Source: Candidatus Schekmanbacteria bacterium (GTDB lineage: Bacteria > Schekmanbacteria > GWA2-38-11 > J061). From it: a DNA stretch of 64,000 nucleotides. A program made the translations under genes and the position numbers. Of the stretch, positions 6,539-16,749 are shown piece by piece; within the stretch, counting starts at the first letter, position 1; every line of letters begins with the position of its first letter. The notes beneath the pieces are model-generated. The model did not search any database. It had not been told where the DNA came from and saw only the letters and a program-made list of their open reading frames with translations. Where the stretch lies: the NCBI GenBank assembly GCA_016219965.1, contig JACRJM010000014.1:70146-134145 (forward strand), in the 5' to 3' direction.

Positions 6539-7852
6539 TTAAAACAGATTAAACACAATCCCTGACAGCAGTTTCGGATAGAAGAAGGTAGATTTCTGAG
6601 GCATCTTCAAACCCTTTTCCGCCACCCTTTTCACTCCATCAGCAGGTGTCGGATTTAGAAGGAAAGCCGCCTGATAATTACCCTCTTTGAAATGCTTTAT
6701 TGTAAGCCCGCCTCCCTTAACATACTCGATGTTGGTCTGGTTTTTAAGGCTCTCTTCATCTATGCCAAGCACCTTCTCAAATATAAGCTTGTGGAGGATT
6801 GAGACATCGAGCTCTTTCAATTCAACAGGAAAACCAGGCTCAAAACAGCTGTCAGCAACAGCCCTTGATTTTAAGCCTGCAATAAAATAGCCTTTCTCAC
6901 CCTCAAGGGCAACTCCGAAAGAAGGAGTCTCCTTCCCCTTTTCCGCGACAAGCTTTGAAAGGGTTTCAGCATCAGTTCCCTCTGCAACTGGAGTGATGTT
7001 GAAAAGCTCTCCCATTTTTTTAAGCACATTCTTTGAGCTAAAATCTTTAACCGAGTGAATAAGCCTGTCAATGGGAAGCACCACAAGCCCTTCATCTTCA
7101 GTGTTTACGAACATCATGGTCACATAATCGAAAGGTTCATTTCCGTTATTTTTGCCTGTGCTTTTTCTCATCTCATTCCTGTAGTTCACTGCTGTCTCAT
7201 AGCGGTGATGACCGTCAGCAATGAAGAGGTTTTTCTCAGCCATGGTTTTACGCACCTCTTCAATAACCTCAGGGGAACTTACCTGCCAGAGCCTGTTAAC
7301 AAGACCACTGGGGTCGATAAAATCAAATACAGGTTTTGAAGGTTTTCCTTTCTCAAGAAGTCTATCTACCTTTCTTTCTGAATCAGTATAAAGAGAAAAA
7401 ACCTGACAGAGATTCCCCTTACATGCCCTCATTAAATTAAGCCTGTCTTCCTTGGGCTTTGCCAGAGTGTTCTCATGAGGAAATATGCTCCCCTTTCCCG
7501 GCTCGTCAAGCTTCACAAGAGCTATAAAACCTTTCCTGACCTTTCTTGAACCATCGGGAAGGGTAAACTCCTGTTCATACAAATAAATAGAGCTTTCTGA
7601 CTGCTGAGTGATTATCCCTTTATCTACCCATTCTCTAAGGAACGCAGCTGCACGGGTGTATTTGTTGTTATTTTCGCTGTCTCCCTGATTTTCCTTTCCC
7701 AATATGAGCCTTACTACATTGCAGGGATCAAGACGGTATAACGCATCCTGCTCCTCAGAGTTTATAACATCATATGGCGGGGCTACCACTTTTGAAGGTT
7801 CAACCATGCTGCTGTTGTAGACATATCCTTTGAAAGCTTTAATTTCCGGCAT
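6539..7852 (-). CDS. DUF1015 family protein
   Basis: The 437-residue protein matches the DUF1015 family over its full length: N-terminal KAFKGYVYN, VVAPPYDVI, DPCNVVRLILG, then SIFPHENTLAKPKEDR, the highly conserved ADGHHRYETA and a C-terminal LHKLIFEKVLGI. The family is soluble, widespread in anaerobes and often near serine or amino-acid metabolism genes; its reaction is not established to my knowledge. The start is followed 3 bases away by the end of the upstream TPR/periplasmic-binding gene, suggesting one transcript. Confidence 0.85.
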   Translation of the reverse strand: MPEIKAFKGYVYNSSMVEPSKVVAPPYDVINSEEQDALYRLDPCNVVRLILGKENQGDSENNNKYTRAAAFLREWVDKGIITQQSESSIYLYEQEFTLPDGSRKVRKGFIALVKLDEPGKGSIFPHENTLAKPKEDRLNLMRACKGNLCQVFSLYTDSERKVDRLLEKGKPSKPVFDFIDPSGLVNRLWQVSSPEVIEEVRKTMAEKNLFIADGHHRYETAVNYRNEMRKSTGKNNGNEPFDYVTMMFVNTEDEGLVVLPIDRLIHSVKDFSSKNVLKKMGELFNITPVAEGTDAETLSKLVAEKGKETPSFGVALEGEKGYFIAGLKSRAVADSCFEPGFPVELKELDVSILHKLIFEKVLGIDEESLKNQTNIEYVKGGGLTIKHFKEGNYQAAFLLNPTPADGVKRVAEKGLKMPQKSTFFYPKLLSGIVFNLF

Positions 7853-7855
7853 TTT

Positions 7856-9655
7856 CTATATCTCCACGTTTATCAATTCAAATTTCCCGTTCTTTATCCT
7901 TATAAAAAACGGTTCTTTACCTGATTTCCCTTTGTCACCAATAGTAATCGATCCTGAAATACCCTTGTACTTCTTCAAACCCGAAATACCCTTCCCCATC
8001 TCTTCGCGTGTCCTTGTACCTTTTTTTACCTGCTCTGCAATAATTGAAAAGGCATCAAAAGCCTGCGCCGCATAAGCATTAGGCATGACCGAAAACATAT
8101 CCTTGTACTGCTCTATGAATTCCTTCACTTCCTTGTCATTTGACCATGGATAAAATGAATCAGTGAACACTGCCCCTTCAAGCAGGTCAGTCTCATCAAT
8201 GAGATCTAAAAGCTTTTCAGGATTCCCATCAGATGAAATCCGCCCTGAATCCCATCCGCTGCTCCCTAAAAGCTGAATCTCTTTTATTCCATTGAATGCA
8301 AGCTGCGGGATCATGAGAGAAACCTTATCAAAATCTCCCGGAAGATATATGGCATCAAATTTACCACCACCATTAATATAATTCTTAAGCTGCCCTATCT
8401 GCTCTGCATAGTCTCCTTCTTTGCCGGAATAACTTATTCTTATCTTAACTTCTCCTCCCTGCTTCTCAACTTCTCTGGAAAATCCTTGATCAAGTTTCCT
8501 GCCGTAATAATCATCAGTGTAAAGTACCGCGAAACTCCGTTTATTTAATTTTTTGACAGCATAATCCGCCATATGTATGGCTTCCTGCTCGGGCAGAAGA
8601 CAATTGCGGAAAATGTAATCAGATATCCCTGTTATGTAATCTGCGTCTGCCGTGGGCGATATAACCGGGATGCGGTTCTTGTCTGCCGAAGGAGCGCAGG
8701 CTTTAAGCGATTGACTCCTTAATGGACCCAATATGGCGATTACCCTGTTGTCCTTTGCAAGTTCGTCTAATGCTGCAACCGATTTCTGAGGACTCCCTTC
8801 TGAATCTTTGAAGATAAGTTCCGCAAGGGATTTACCGGATTTCTCATTATATATCACCTGGGCCGTCAATATCCCATTCCTGACGTATTCGCCAAGCCCC
8901 TCATATTCACCTGAAAGAGGAATTATACAGCCGATCACCGGAACACTTAGCGCAGATTTTTCTGCTTCATCGATTAATTTGCTTAACTCTTCCGCTTTGT
9001 CACCTTTCGGGAATTTCTCCTTATATTTTTCAAGTATCTTCCTGCTTCCTCCAATATCACCTTTCAAAACCCTCATTTTACCCAGTGCAAAGAGTGCTTC
9101 GTCAGCAGGGAATTTCCCGCCATAGTTGTCAATAACCCTTTCAAGATCAACAGGCTTTGCCTTTTCCTGAAAAATCTTGCCGGTTTTTCCCCTGAGCTCT
9201 GATTCTCCGGCAGAAGTCTCGGTATATTCCAAGGCTGTGACATACTCGCCGGCAGCCTTGAATATATTGCCTGTCATGGCAGAGACATCTCCCAGAAGTT
9301 CAAACTTTTTGGCAAGGATATGATTTTCCGTCCCCTGGATTGGAACCTGTCTTGCAAGAATCTGTGCCTTTTCAAAATTTCCTTTTTCGAGATAGGCTGA
9401 AGAAACGAGAAGCTTCAGTTCATAAAGCCTCTGGTTGCGTGGAAGTTCTGCCTCAAAACTGCGTAATATCTTCTCTGCTGTTTCAAAGTCGCCTGCGTTT
9501 ACGGCATTGGCACCCTGATTGTAAAGGACACTCTCCCTTGAAGCAAATATCTGGCAGGAACTTAGAAATATAAGAAAGACAAGTACTGCGCGTAAAAAAA
9601 TATTATGTGAAAATGTTTTTTTCATACTAAAGAGAATATTAGAAACATCCCTCAT
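7856..9655 (-). CDS. Lipoprotein with TPR region and periplasmic-binding-protein (LpoA-like) domain
   Basis: The 599-residue protein has a lipoprotein signal (hydrophobic VLVFLIFLSSC with lipobox LSSC). TPR-like helical repeats span about residues 45-235. A type 1 periplasmic-binding domain runs from about 240 (VIGCIIPLSGEYEGLGEYVRNG, AILGPLRSQSLKACAPSADK, YAAQAFDAFSIIAEQV). The order TPR plus Leu/Ile/Val-binding fold is that of LpoA-type activators of penicillin-binding proteins, or of branched-chain amino-acid receptors; no transporter genes are nearby. A start at ATG 9625 gives a more typical lipoprotein signal, but the upstream ATG has a modest AGG-containing ribosome binding site. Confidence 0.75.
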   Translation of the reverse strand: MRDVSNILFSMKKTFSHNIFLRAVLVFLIFLSSCQIFASRESVLYNQGANAVNAGDFETAEKILRSFEAELPRNQRLYELKLLVSSAYLEKGNFEKAQILARQVPIQGTENHILAKKFELLGDVSAMTGNIFKAAGEYVTALEYTETSAGESELRGKTGKIFQEKAKPVDLERVIDNYGGKFPADEALFALGKMRVLKGDIGGSRKILEKYKEKFPKGDKAEELSKLIDEAEKSALSVPVIGCIIPLSGEYEGLGEYVRNGILTAQVIYNEKSGKSLAELIFKDSEGSPQKSVAALDELAKDNRVIAILGPLRSQSLKACAPSADKNRIPVISPTADADYITGISDYIFRNCLLPEQEAIHMADYAVKKLNKRSFAVLYTDDYYGRKLDQGFSREVEKQGGEVKIRISYSGKEGDYAEQIGQLKNYINGGGKFDAIYLPGDFDKVSLMIPQLAFNGIKEIQLLGSSGWDSGRISSDGNPEKLLDLIDETDLLEGAVFTDSFYPWSNDKEVKEFIEQYKDMFSVMPNAYAAQAFDAFSIIAEQVKKGTRTREEMGKGISGLKKYKGISGSITIGDKGKSGKEPFFIRIKNGKFELINVEI

Positions 9656-9793
9656 TGTTAACCTGCTTTAAAGATGCTCCTAATACATTACAAAACCTTA
9701 ATATGTCAAGGGTTTTGAGAATGCTTCAATTTGCAGCAATAGGTAAAGTTGAGGTAATGCCGCTAAGAAAGCTCTGGTCTAAAGTGTCACAAA

Positions 9794-11479
9794 TTATTTT
9801 ACAATAATTTTCTTCACGGCTATGTTGTTGCTCTCATCAGATTCCGTTATAGTATTATCGCTATCACAGAATGCCTTGACATAATAATTTCCTTTAGCTT
9901 TTTTGATCTTAAATTTAAAAGTCATTGTCAGGGCTTTCTGTTTATTCAGATTATTTATTACTTTAGAAACAATAGATTTTTCCCCATCCCCTACTGACAG
10001 ACTATCGCTGCTTGATAAATATAAACTCAATCTTGATTTATCGCTTTTTACTGTGCCAATATTTTTTACAGTTATACTAACATTTAATTTTTTGCCCTTC
10101 TTGACCGTCTTTTGACACTTGATTGATATCGTCGTCAGATCGGGAAAACTTTCTGCCACCACACCGGTTTGTGTAATCGTATGCGTAACGCCTTGTACAG
10201 AAATAATCGCTGTACGTAAATCCGCGCCTGTGTTTGCAGAAACCGTGTAAGTAATCGTTTCACTGCCGATTCCGCTGATAGTGGGGGTTATGACAAGCCA
10301 CCCTGAATCACTTGAAGCCGTCCAGTCGCAATCATTAGTTGTCGTTATAACCAGATTCCCTGTACCGCCGGTATGATCAAATTCTTCATCTGAAACTGAT
10401 ATTGTATAAACACATTGCCCGGACGACTGACCGGAACGAACTGGCCACACGAAGTTGGAGATCCCCTTATCGTTGAATCCCGAATCGCCATACCACATAT
10501 TGACATACCAGGAGCTGTCCGTACTGTTTGCATAAGTAGAAGACGACCAGTATTTGACAGACTGTACATTGCTGAAACCCTGCGAATTAAGCCAATTGGA
10601 TGTATAATCCTCATTAGCATTTACAAGGCTTTTAAGTTCATTAACATTTGGAAGATACCAGTCGTTAAACCCAAGATAATTGCTGCTGTTTAGCGATGCT
10701 ATATAGTCAAGAGCACCCTGCCATGTTGTTCCAACGGAAAGGTTCCCGTCTTTTGTCCACATCAATCCGGTGAGATTATCAGTTACGGTACTATCGCCAT
10801 TATCAGTAAAGCGGGAACTCGGCCATGCTGCACCTGCCTGAATATCTCCATCGTCTCCTGTTGCATAACTTATTGTCTGCCCTGTCTGCGGAAGAGATAT
10901 AGTCGAAGACCCGGAGCCGGAACGAACAGGCCAGATATCATAGAAGTTGCCCTTTCCGCTGCTGCCGACTAAGCCAGTCAACATATGGACATACCATCTA
11001 TTGTAAGTATCGTATGAATAAGTAGTGGACGTCCAGTAGTAGCTAGGCTGTATATTGTTGAAACCCTGTGCAGTAAGCCATGCAGATACAGAAGACTCAT
11101 TAGCATTGACAAGACTTTTAAGTTCATTAACATTAGGCAGACGCCAGTCATTAAACCCAAGATAGCTGCTGCTGTTAAGTGACGCTACATAGTCAAGAGC
11201 CCCCTGCCATGTGGCTATATCGGAAAGGTTCGCATCTTTTGTCCACATCAATCCGGTGAGGTTATCAGTTATGGTTTCATTGCCATTATCGGTAAAGCGG
11301 GGACTGGGCCATGCTGTGCCTGTCTGAATATCTCCATCGTCCCCTGTTGCATAACTTGTCGTTTGTCCTGTCTGCGGAAGCTCAATTGTTCCTCCTGCTT
11401 CTGAAATAGATAAACAGATAAAAGGCATCAGTAAAACAGCAATAATACAAAATAATAAAATTGATTTTACTTTTCGCAT
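9794..11479 (-). CDS. Exported DUF1566-BACON-CARDB multidomain protein
   Basis: The 561-residue protein has a signal peptide (about residues 1-28). Two DUF1566/Lcl-type domains follow, each with TVTDNLTGLMWTKDGNL-like, YLGFNDWYLPNVNELKSLV-like and a WPVRSG ending (about 30-190 and 195-350). A BACON-type domain (GGTGNLVITTTNDCDWTASS) and a C-terminal CARDB domain (about 445-561) complete it. These are extracellular ligand or carbohydrate-binding modules, so a surface or secreted adhesin-like role is likely. The two DUF1566 units are an internal duplication visible in the DNA. It stands alone on the minus strand. Confidence 0.8.
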   Translation of the reverse strand: MRKVKSILLFCIIAVLLMPFICLSISEAGGTIELPQTGQTTSYATGDDGDIQTGTAWPSPRFTDNGNETITDNLTGLMWTKDANLSDIATWQGALDYVASLNSSSYLGFNDWRLPNVNELKSLVNANESSVSAWLTAQGFNNIQPSYYWTSTTYSYDTYNRWYVHMLTGLVGSSGKGNFYDIWPVRSGSGSSTISLPQTGQTISYATGDDGDIQAGAAWPSSRFTDNGDSTVTDNLTGLMWTKDGNLSVGTTWQGALDYIASLNSSNYLGFNDWYLPNVNELKSLVNANEDYTSNWLNSQGFSNVQSVKYWSSSTYANSTDSSWYVNMWYGDSGFNDKGISNFVWPVRSGQSSGQCVYTISVSDEEFDHTGGTGNLVITTTNDCDWTASSDSGWLVITPTISGIGSETITYTVSANTGADLRTAIISVQGVTHTITQTGVVAESFPDLTTISIKCQKTVKKGKKLNVSITVKNIGTVKSDKSRLSLYLSSSDSLSVGDGEKSIVSKVINNLNKQKALTMTFKFKIKKAKGNYYVKAFCDSDNTITESDESNNIAVKKIIVK

Positions 11480-11611
11480 AAAACTATCTCCAGTAAATTA
11501 ACAGGATATGCAGTTTTAAATTCTTTAACGTGAAGGTTGTAATATTGTTACCATTTTGTGATTTCAAATGAAAAAGTCAATAGCATATCCTGTTGAAAAT
11601 AGAAAATCTCA

Positions 11612-11643
11612 TTGCCTTTTAAAAAGCCTTGCCTTTTAAAAAG
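11612..11643 (+). repeat. Two 15-bp tandem units upstream of the pyr operon
   Basis: TTGCCTTTTAAAAAG occurs at 11612-11626 and again at 11629-11643, about 60 bp before the first pyr start. Each contains the palindrome CTTTTAAAAAG (one mismatch). It could be an operator or a slippage duplication; no clear PyrR-type RNA hairpin is apparent by eye. Confidence 0.5.
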
Positions 11644-11705
11644 ATAGTGTGATATTTTGCCTTCGAATTTTTACAGTGTTAACTAGCAAACCCACCAATG
11701 ATGCG

Positions 11706-12254
11706 ATGACGACTGTGAAAGAGATAGAGATACTAGACGCTGAAGGGCTGAAGAGAACAATCACCCGGATAACCCATCAGATTTTGGAAAAAAACAAGGG
11801 CGCAAAAGATCTTGTTCTTGTTGGGTTAAGGACACGGGGTGTTTTCATTAGCAACCGCATAGCACAGTTCATTAAACGGACCGAAAAAATAGCAGTACCG
11901 CAGGGAATAATAGACGCCACTCTTTACAGGGACGATATTGGAATTAAAGGACCTAGCATTGAGCTTAGAAAGACAGAACTGGACTTCCCGCTTGAGGGGA
12001 AAACAGTAGTTCTTGTTGATGATGTGCTTTTCACAGGAAGAACCACGAGGGCGGCGCTTGACGCCATAATGGACATCGGACGGCCCAATTTCATAAGGCT
12101 TGCCGTATTGATAGACAGAGGAAACAGGGAACTGCCGATTGAAGCCAATTTTGTTGGCAGGACTGTGCCGACAACCCGCGAAGAAATGATAAATGTATTG
12201 CTTAAGGAAACTGACGGTATAGACAGGGTGCTTCTATGCAGAAAAACGAAGTAA
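11706..12254 (+). CDS. pyrR: PyrR bifunctional pyrimidine regulator / uracil phosphoribosyltransferase
   Basis: From the ATG at 11706 the protein is 182 residues, the normal PyrR length. It has the PRPP-binding motif [17 protein letters not shown] at 101-117 and family-specific segments [29 protein letters not shown] and [12 protein letters not shown]. PyrR binds pyr mRNA in many bacteria to control attenuation and also makes UMP from uracil and PRPP. An upstream in-frame ATG at 11649 would add an unconserved leader. The gene heads the operon and overlaps pyrB by 19 bp. Confidence 0.93.
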   Translation: MTTVKEIEILDAEGLKRTITRITHQILEKNKGAKDLVLVGLRTRGVFISNRIAQFIKRTEKIAVPQGIIDATLYRDDIGIKGPSIELRKTELDFPLEGKTVVLVDDVLFTGRTTRAALDAIMDIGRPNFIRLAVLIDRGNRELPIEANFVGRTVPTTREEMINVLLKETDGIDRVLLCRKTK

Positions 12255-13201
12255 TAGCTTCTTCCGGCACGAGGAAACATTACCTTGGAACTAAAGATCT
12301 TTCCAAAGAGGATATAGAGCTTATTCTCAGGACTGCGGAAGCCTTAAAAGAGGTTTCTACAAGGGACATAAAAAAAGTTCCGGCGCTTCGGGGCAAGACA
12401 ATAATAAATCTTTTCTTTGAGGCAAGCACGCGGACAAAAACTTCCTTTGAACTTGCCGCAAAAAGGTTAAGTGCAGATTCCATAAGCATTGCCACCTCCG
12501 CAAGCAGTACAACCAAGGGGGAAACACTCAAAGACACTGCAAAAAACCTTGAAGCGATGAATCCTGATATAATCATAATTAGACATCCTCATTCAGGTGC
12601 CCCCCATATGCTTGCAAATTGTCTTAAGCCTTCAATAATAAATGCAGGGGACGGTTCACATGAACATCCTTCACAGGCAATGATAGACCTCTTTACCATA
12701 AAAGAAAAAAAGAAACGCATAGAGGGGCTTAAGGTTTGCATAGTAGGAGATATAACTCACAGCCGGGTGGCACGCTCTGATATTTATGCTCTCACCACCA
12801 TGGGAGCGGAAGTGACTATCGTCGGTCCCCCGACACTCATACCTGTTGAGGCAGATAAATTAGGAGTAAATATCTCATATAATTTTGATAAAGTAGTGGC
12901 TGAATCGGATGTAATCATTATGCTCAGAATCCAGCTTGAAAGGATGCAGGCAAATTTATTCCCTTCATTAAGAGAATACTCAAGGCTTTTTGGCCTTAAT
13001 CTTGAGCGGCTTAGCAAGGCGAAAAAAGATGTTATGGTAATGCATCCAGGGCCAATTAACAGGGGAATAGAGCTTGCCCCTGAAGTTGCCGACGGACCTT
13101 ATTCAGTCATATTAAACCAGGTAACAAACGGAATAGCAGTGAGAATGGCAATGATCTATCTTCTTCTTGGAGGAAAAGGGAAAAGTGGATTTACTGATTA
13201 A
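12236..13201 (+). CDS. pyrB: Aspartate carbamoyltransferase catalytic subunit
   Basis: The 321-residue protein carries the carbamoyl-phosphate motif [13 protein letters not shown] (about 60-72), the HPHSGAPH segment and [15 protein letters not shown]. It makes N-carbamoyl-L-aspartate in the second step of UMP synthesis. It overlaps pyrR by 19 bp and pyrC by 35 bp. No regulatory subunit (pyrI) is present, so the enzyme is probably of the class controlled through PyrR and/or complex formation with dihydroorotase. Confidence 0.95.
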   Translation: MQKNEVIASSGTRKHYLGTKDLSKEDIELILRTAEALKEVSTRDIKKVPALRGKTIINLFFEASTRTKTSFELAAKRLSADSISIATSASSTTKGETLKDTAKNLEAMNPDIIIIRHPHSGAPHMLANCLKPSIINAGDGSHEHPSQAMIDLFTIKEKKKRIEGLKVCIVGDITHSRVARSDIYALTTMGAEVTIVGPPTLIPVEADKLGVNISYNFDKVVAESDVIIMLRIQLERMQANLFPSLREYSRLFGLNLERLSKAKKDVMVMHPGPINRGIELAPEVADGPYSVILNQVTNGIAVRMAMIYLLLGGKGKSGFTD

Positions 13202-14471
13202 AGGCGGCCGGGTCATAGACCCTTCACAGGGTTTGGATGGTAAAAAAGATATCCTTGCATCAGGAGGGAAAATCCGCGAGATCGGAGACAAAATCTCATC
13301 CAAAGGAAAAGACATCACAGTCATCGATGCGTCAGGGCTTATCGTATCCCCCGGGCTTATTGACATGCACACGCACTTGCGGGAGCCGGGACGCGAGGAT
13401 GAAGAAACCATAGAAACCGCATCTCTTGCAGCAGCAGCGGGAGGCTTTACATCCATTGTGGCAATGCCTAACACCGACCCTGTCAATGATAACGGAGCAA
13501 TCACGGATTTTATCCATAATGAGGCAAAAAAAAGAGCCATAGTCAACGTGTTTTGTACAGGCTCCATAACAAAAGGAATGAAGCAGGAACAGTTGAGTGA
13601 GCTTGGGGAACTGGCGCATGCCGGCTGCGTAGGATTCACTGAAGACGGATACTCTGTTAAAGACTCGGATATGATGAGAAGGGCAATGGAATATATTAAG
13701 ATGTTTGATCTTCCCGTAATATCCCACTGTGAAGACAAATCGCTGAGCAGAAACGGAGTGATGCATGAGGGGTTTATCTCTACAGAGCTCGGTCTTGCAG
13801 GCATACCGAGAGAATCCGAAGAAATAATGGCGGCGCACGATATAATCCTGTCTAAAATGACGGGAGTAAAACTTCACATAACTCATGTCAGTTCTGCCGG
13901 GACAGTGGAACTTATAAGAAATGCAAAAAAGAAAGGCTTGACCGTCACAGCCGACGCAACACCTCATCATTTCAGCCTGACCGATGAATCAGTGAGAGGT
14001 TACGATTCAAACTTCAAGGTTAATCCGCCCTTAAGGGAAAAGAGCGACGTGAAAGCCATAATTAAAGGGCTAAAAGATGGGACCATCGACGCCATAGCAA
14101 CCGATCATGCACCGCATCATCTTGCAGAAAAGGACGTGGAATTCAACCTTGCCCCATTCGGACTGATAGGCTTGCAGACAGCGCTTCCACTTGCTCTTAA
14201 GCTCTATCATGGCGGAGAACTTACCTTAAACGATATAATAAGACTTCTTACAAAAGCTCCAAGAGAGATACTGAACCTTAAAAAAGGTTCTCTCACTCAG
14301 GGAAGTGATGCTGATATAACAATAATAAACCCTGATCTGAAGTTCCGTTTTGAAGAAAAAGACATAAAATCTTTAAGCAGGAACTCACCTTTCATTGGCT
14401 GGGATTTAAAGGGTAAAGCCGTTACAACAATAGTGAGCGGCAAAATAGTATATAATTCCGCTAAATGCTGA
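13167..14471 (+). CDS. pyrC: Dihydroorotase
   Basis: The 434-residue amidohydrolase has the metal ligands [10 protein letters not shown] (about 64-73), the HCED and [13 protein letters not shown] segments and the catalytic ATDHAPHH motif. It closes carbamoyl-aspartate to dihydroorotate. Length and motifs fit the type I (PyrC, Aquifex/Bacillus-like) class that often associates with PyrB. The start lies 35 bp inside pyrB, so translation is likely coupled, and its end overlaps pyrK by 7 bp. Confidence 0.95.
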   Translation: MEEKGKVDLLIKGGRVIDPSQGLDGKKDILASGGKIREIGDKISSKGKDITVIDASGLIVSPGLIDMHTHLREPGREDEETIETASLAAAAGGFTSIVAMPNTDPVNDNGAITDFIHNEAKKRAIVNVFCTGSITKGMKQEQLSELGELAHAGCVGFTEDGYSVKDSDMMRRAMEYIKMFDLPVISHCEDKSLSRNGVMHEGFISTELGLAGIPRESEEIMAAHDIILSKMTGVKLHITHVSSAGTVELIRNAKKKGLTVTADATPHHFSLTDESVRGYDSNFKVNPPLREKSDVKAIIKGLKDGTIDAIATDHAPHHLAEKDVEFNLAPFGLIGLQTALPLALKLYHGGELTLNDIIRLLTKAPREILNLKKGSLTQGSDADITIINPDLKFRFEEKDIKSLSRNSPFIGWDLKGKAVTTIVSGKIVYNSAKC

Positions 14472-15271
14472 CCACAATAGTTTCCAACCGCAGGCTTAAC
14501 GAAACTCAATTCCTTCTCAGGTTGAAGACAGGAGAAAGAATCGCGAATTTGATACCGGGGCAGTTTTTCATGTGCCGCATACCGGGAAGTTCAGGGCTTA
14601 TACTCCGAAGGCCTTTCAGTATAAGCGATGCAAATGTTCAAAGCCTGGAAATCGCATACAAGATTACGGGAGCAGGTACATCGGTAATCTCGCAGCTTAA
14701 AGAAAAAGACACTTTGGATATTCTCGGCCCATTCGGAAATGGTTTTATCCTTGAGCACCAGCTAGAAAATGCATTCTTAGTCGCAGGCGGTATAGGTGTC
14801 GCACCCTTCCCTTTACTGGCAAAAGTCATCCATAAAAAATGGGGAAAGAAAACAGACATAACCCTATTTTACGGAGCCAGAACTTCACATGAACTTGTCC
14901 TTAAGGACAAACTTTCAAGTGTGACCGACAAGATATTATTTGCAACTGAAGACGGATCAAAAGGGAAGAAGGGATTTGTTACGGACTTACTTTCAGAAAA
15001 ACTTGGCAAACTTTCCCAAACTGCAAGAGATGAAACAATGATATTTGCAAGCGGACCCACAGCTATGCTCAAGGCGGTTGACATAATAGCTCAAAAATGG
15101 AATGTGAGATGCCAGATTTCTGTTGAAACAGTCATGGGGTGCGGCTATGGAGTCTGCCTTGGATGTGTCATGAAGATAAAAGGAAACTGCAATGAAACAA
15201 ATGGGAAAAAATATAAGCTTGCCTGCAAAGACGGGCCTGTTTTTTACAGCGGACAACTTGAATGGGACTAA
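14465..15271 (+). CDS. pyrK: Dihydroorotate dehydrogenase electron-transfer subunit
   Basis: The 268-residue protein has the FAD-binding motif RRPFSIS (about residues 41-47), the NAD-binding region GGIGVAPFPLLAK and a C-terminal 2Fe-2S site in the cysteine pattern CGYGVCLGC followed by a later C (LACKDGPVF). It passes electrons from dihydroorotate via PyrD to NAD+. It overlaps its partner pyrD by 10 bp, supporting a class 1B dehydrogenase. Confidence 0.92.
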   Translation: MLTTIVSNRRLNETQFLLRLKTGERIANLIPGQFFMCRIPGSSGLILRRPFSISDANVQSLEIAYKITGAGTSVISQLKEKDTLDILGPFGNGFILEHQLENAFLVAGGIGVAPFPLLAKVIHKKWGKKTDITLFYGARTSHELVLKDKLSSVTDKILFATEDGSKGKKGFVTDLLSEKLGKLSQTARDETMIFASGPTAMLKAVDIIAQKWNVRCQISVETVMGCGYGVCLGCVMKIKGNCNETNGKKYKLACKDGPVFYSGQLEWD

Positions 15272-16215
15272 AAAAGAATAAAACTATTGAGACGGCGGCA
15301 AGCGCCAAAAGCCTTGAGGTTAAGATATCAGGTATCACTTTTAAAAATCCGGTAATCCTCGCTTCAGGAACCTGCGGCTATGGGGAGGAGATATCTCAAT
15401 TCATTGACCTTAACAGTCTCGGAGGCATAACGACAAAGGGAATCTCTCTGGAGCCAAAATCCGGCAATTCCCCCGTAAGGATCTGTGAAACTGCATCAGG
15501 GATGCTTAACTCCATTGGACTTGAAAACGTAGGTGTAAAAAGATTTATTGCAGAGAAGATCCCATTCCTTAGAAGATTTAAAACCAATATCATAGTAAAC
15601 ATATTCGGCAACACAATAGAAGAATACGCTCAAACAGCAAAACAGTTGTCAGATGCCGGCGGGATAGATGCAATTGAAATCAATGCATCGTGCCCGAATG
15701 TAAAAAAAGGGGGAATGGAATTCGGGAAAAGCTCTGAAGGGATCACAAGGCTTGTTGAGAAAGTAAAGGAAGTATCCTGTGTTCCCGTTTTTATCAAGCT
15801 TTCTCCAAATGTATCAGATATAGCTGAGCTAGCCAGAGCTGCAGAGTCTGCCGGAGCAGACGGAGTTTCACTTATCAATACCCTTGTTGGGATGGCAATA
15901 GACATTAAGAGGAAAAAGGCTGTACTTTCTACAGCAACTGGAGGACTTTCAGGTCCTGCTATAAAACCTGTTGCTCTGGCAATGGTATGGAAAGTAAAAA
16001 ATGCCGTTAAAATCCCCATCATTGGGATGGGAGGAATAATGAACAGCCGGGATGCCCTGGAATTTATAATTGCAGGTGCAACAGCGATTGAAACAGGAAC
16101 GGCAAATATGGTAAACCCTTACGCAGTTATAGAGATAATAAAAGGTATGACTCAATTTTTAAAAGATGAAAAACTCAGCAGCATAAACATGCTTGCAGGA
16201 ACGCTTAAAACGTGA
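15262..16215 (+). CDS. pyrD: Dihydroorotate dehydrogenase, class 1B catalytic subunit
   Basis: The 317-residue FMN protein has the class 1 features NPVILASGTCGYG, the active-site strand AIEINASCPNVKKGG with the cysteine base, and FMN phosphate-binding IIGMGGI and GTA segments near the C-terminus. With PyrK it oxidises dihydroorotate to orotate using NAD+. It overlaps lspA by 4 bp. Confidence 0.95.
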   Translation: MGLKKNKTIETAASAKSLEVKISGITFKNPVILASGTCGYGEEISQFIDLNSLGGITTKGISLEPKSGNSPVRICETASGMLNSIGLENVGVKRFIAEKIPFLRRFKTNIIVNIFGNTIEEYAQTAKQLSDAGGIDAIEINASCPNVKKGGMEFGKSSEGITRLVEKVKEVSCVPVFIKLSPNVSDIAELARAAESAGADGVSLINTLVGMAIDIKRKKAVLSTATGGLSGPAIKPVALAMVWKVKNAVKIPIIGMGGIMNSRDALEFIIAGATAIETGTANMVNPYAVIEIIKGMTQFLKDEKLSSINMLAGTLKT

Positions 16216-16724
16216 CAGGATTATTTCGCTACATGGAACTTATAACAATTGCCGGAATTTTAATTTTAGATCAGATTACTAAAGCGGTCATACAGTTTTA
16301 TATGGTACCCTCCCAAAGCATCAGGGTAATAGAAGGGTTTTTTAATATTACATATGTTTTGAATAAGGGAGCAGCATTCGGGATAATGTCACAAATGAAT
16401 TCATCCCTGAGAACTCCTTTTTTCATAGTAATAACTTTGAGCGCCATTGGTATGCTTTCTTATCTTATGGCAACAACTGATAAAAAAGAAACAACATTAA
16501 GAACAGCATACTCAATGATAATTGCGGGTGCGGCAGGAAATTTTATAGACAGGATATTCCTGGGTGAGGTAAGGGATTTTCTTGATGTATACTGGAAGAC
16601 TTACCACTGGCCTGCCTTTAACGTCGCAGATTCTGCGATATGCATCGGAACAGGCTTTTTGATAATGGCGCTTTACTTTGTCAAGGACAACGATAACAAA
16701 GAAGGATTGGATAATATCACCTGA
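16212..16724 (+). CDS. lspA: Signal peptidase II (prolipoprotein)
   Basis: The 170-residue protein has four hydrophobic segments and the two catalytic aspartate motifs, AAGNFIDRI (about residue 115) and FNVADSAICIG (about 140). It removes signal peptides from lipid-modified prolipoproteins in the inner membrane. It is inserted in the pyrimidine operon between pyrD and carB, overlapping pyrD by 4 bp, so its expression likely follows pyrimidine control. Confidence 0.93.
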   Translation: MTGLFRYMELITIAGILILDQITKAVIQFYMVPSQSIRVIEGFFNITYVLNKGAAFGIMSQMNSSLRTPFFIVITLSAIGMLSYLMATTDKKETTLRTAYSMIIAGAAGNFIDRIFLGEVRDFLDVYWKTYHWPAFNVADSAICIGTGFLIMALYFVKDNDNKEGLDNIT

Positions 16725-16749
16725 ACACAGGTATTAAAGAGGGAAAAAA

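Noticed and set aside
13112-13970. Long minus-strand frames of 212 and 230 codons
   Set aside because: They are antisense shadows of pyrC, whose metal-binding motifs are unmistakable.
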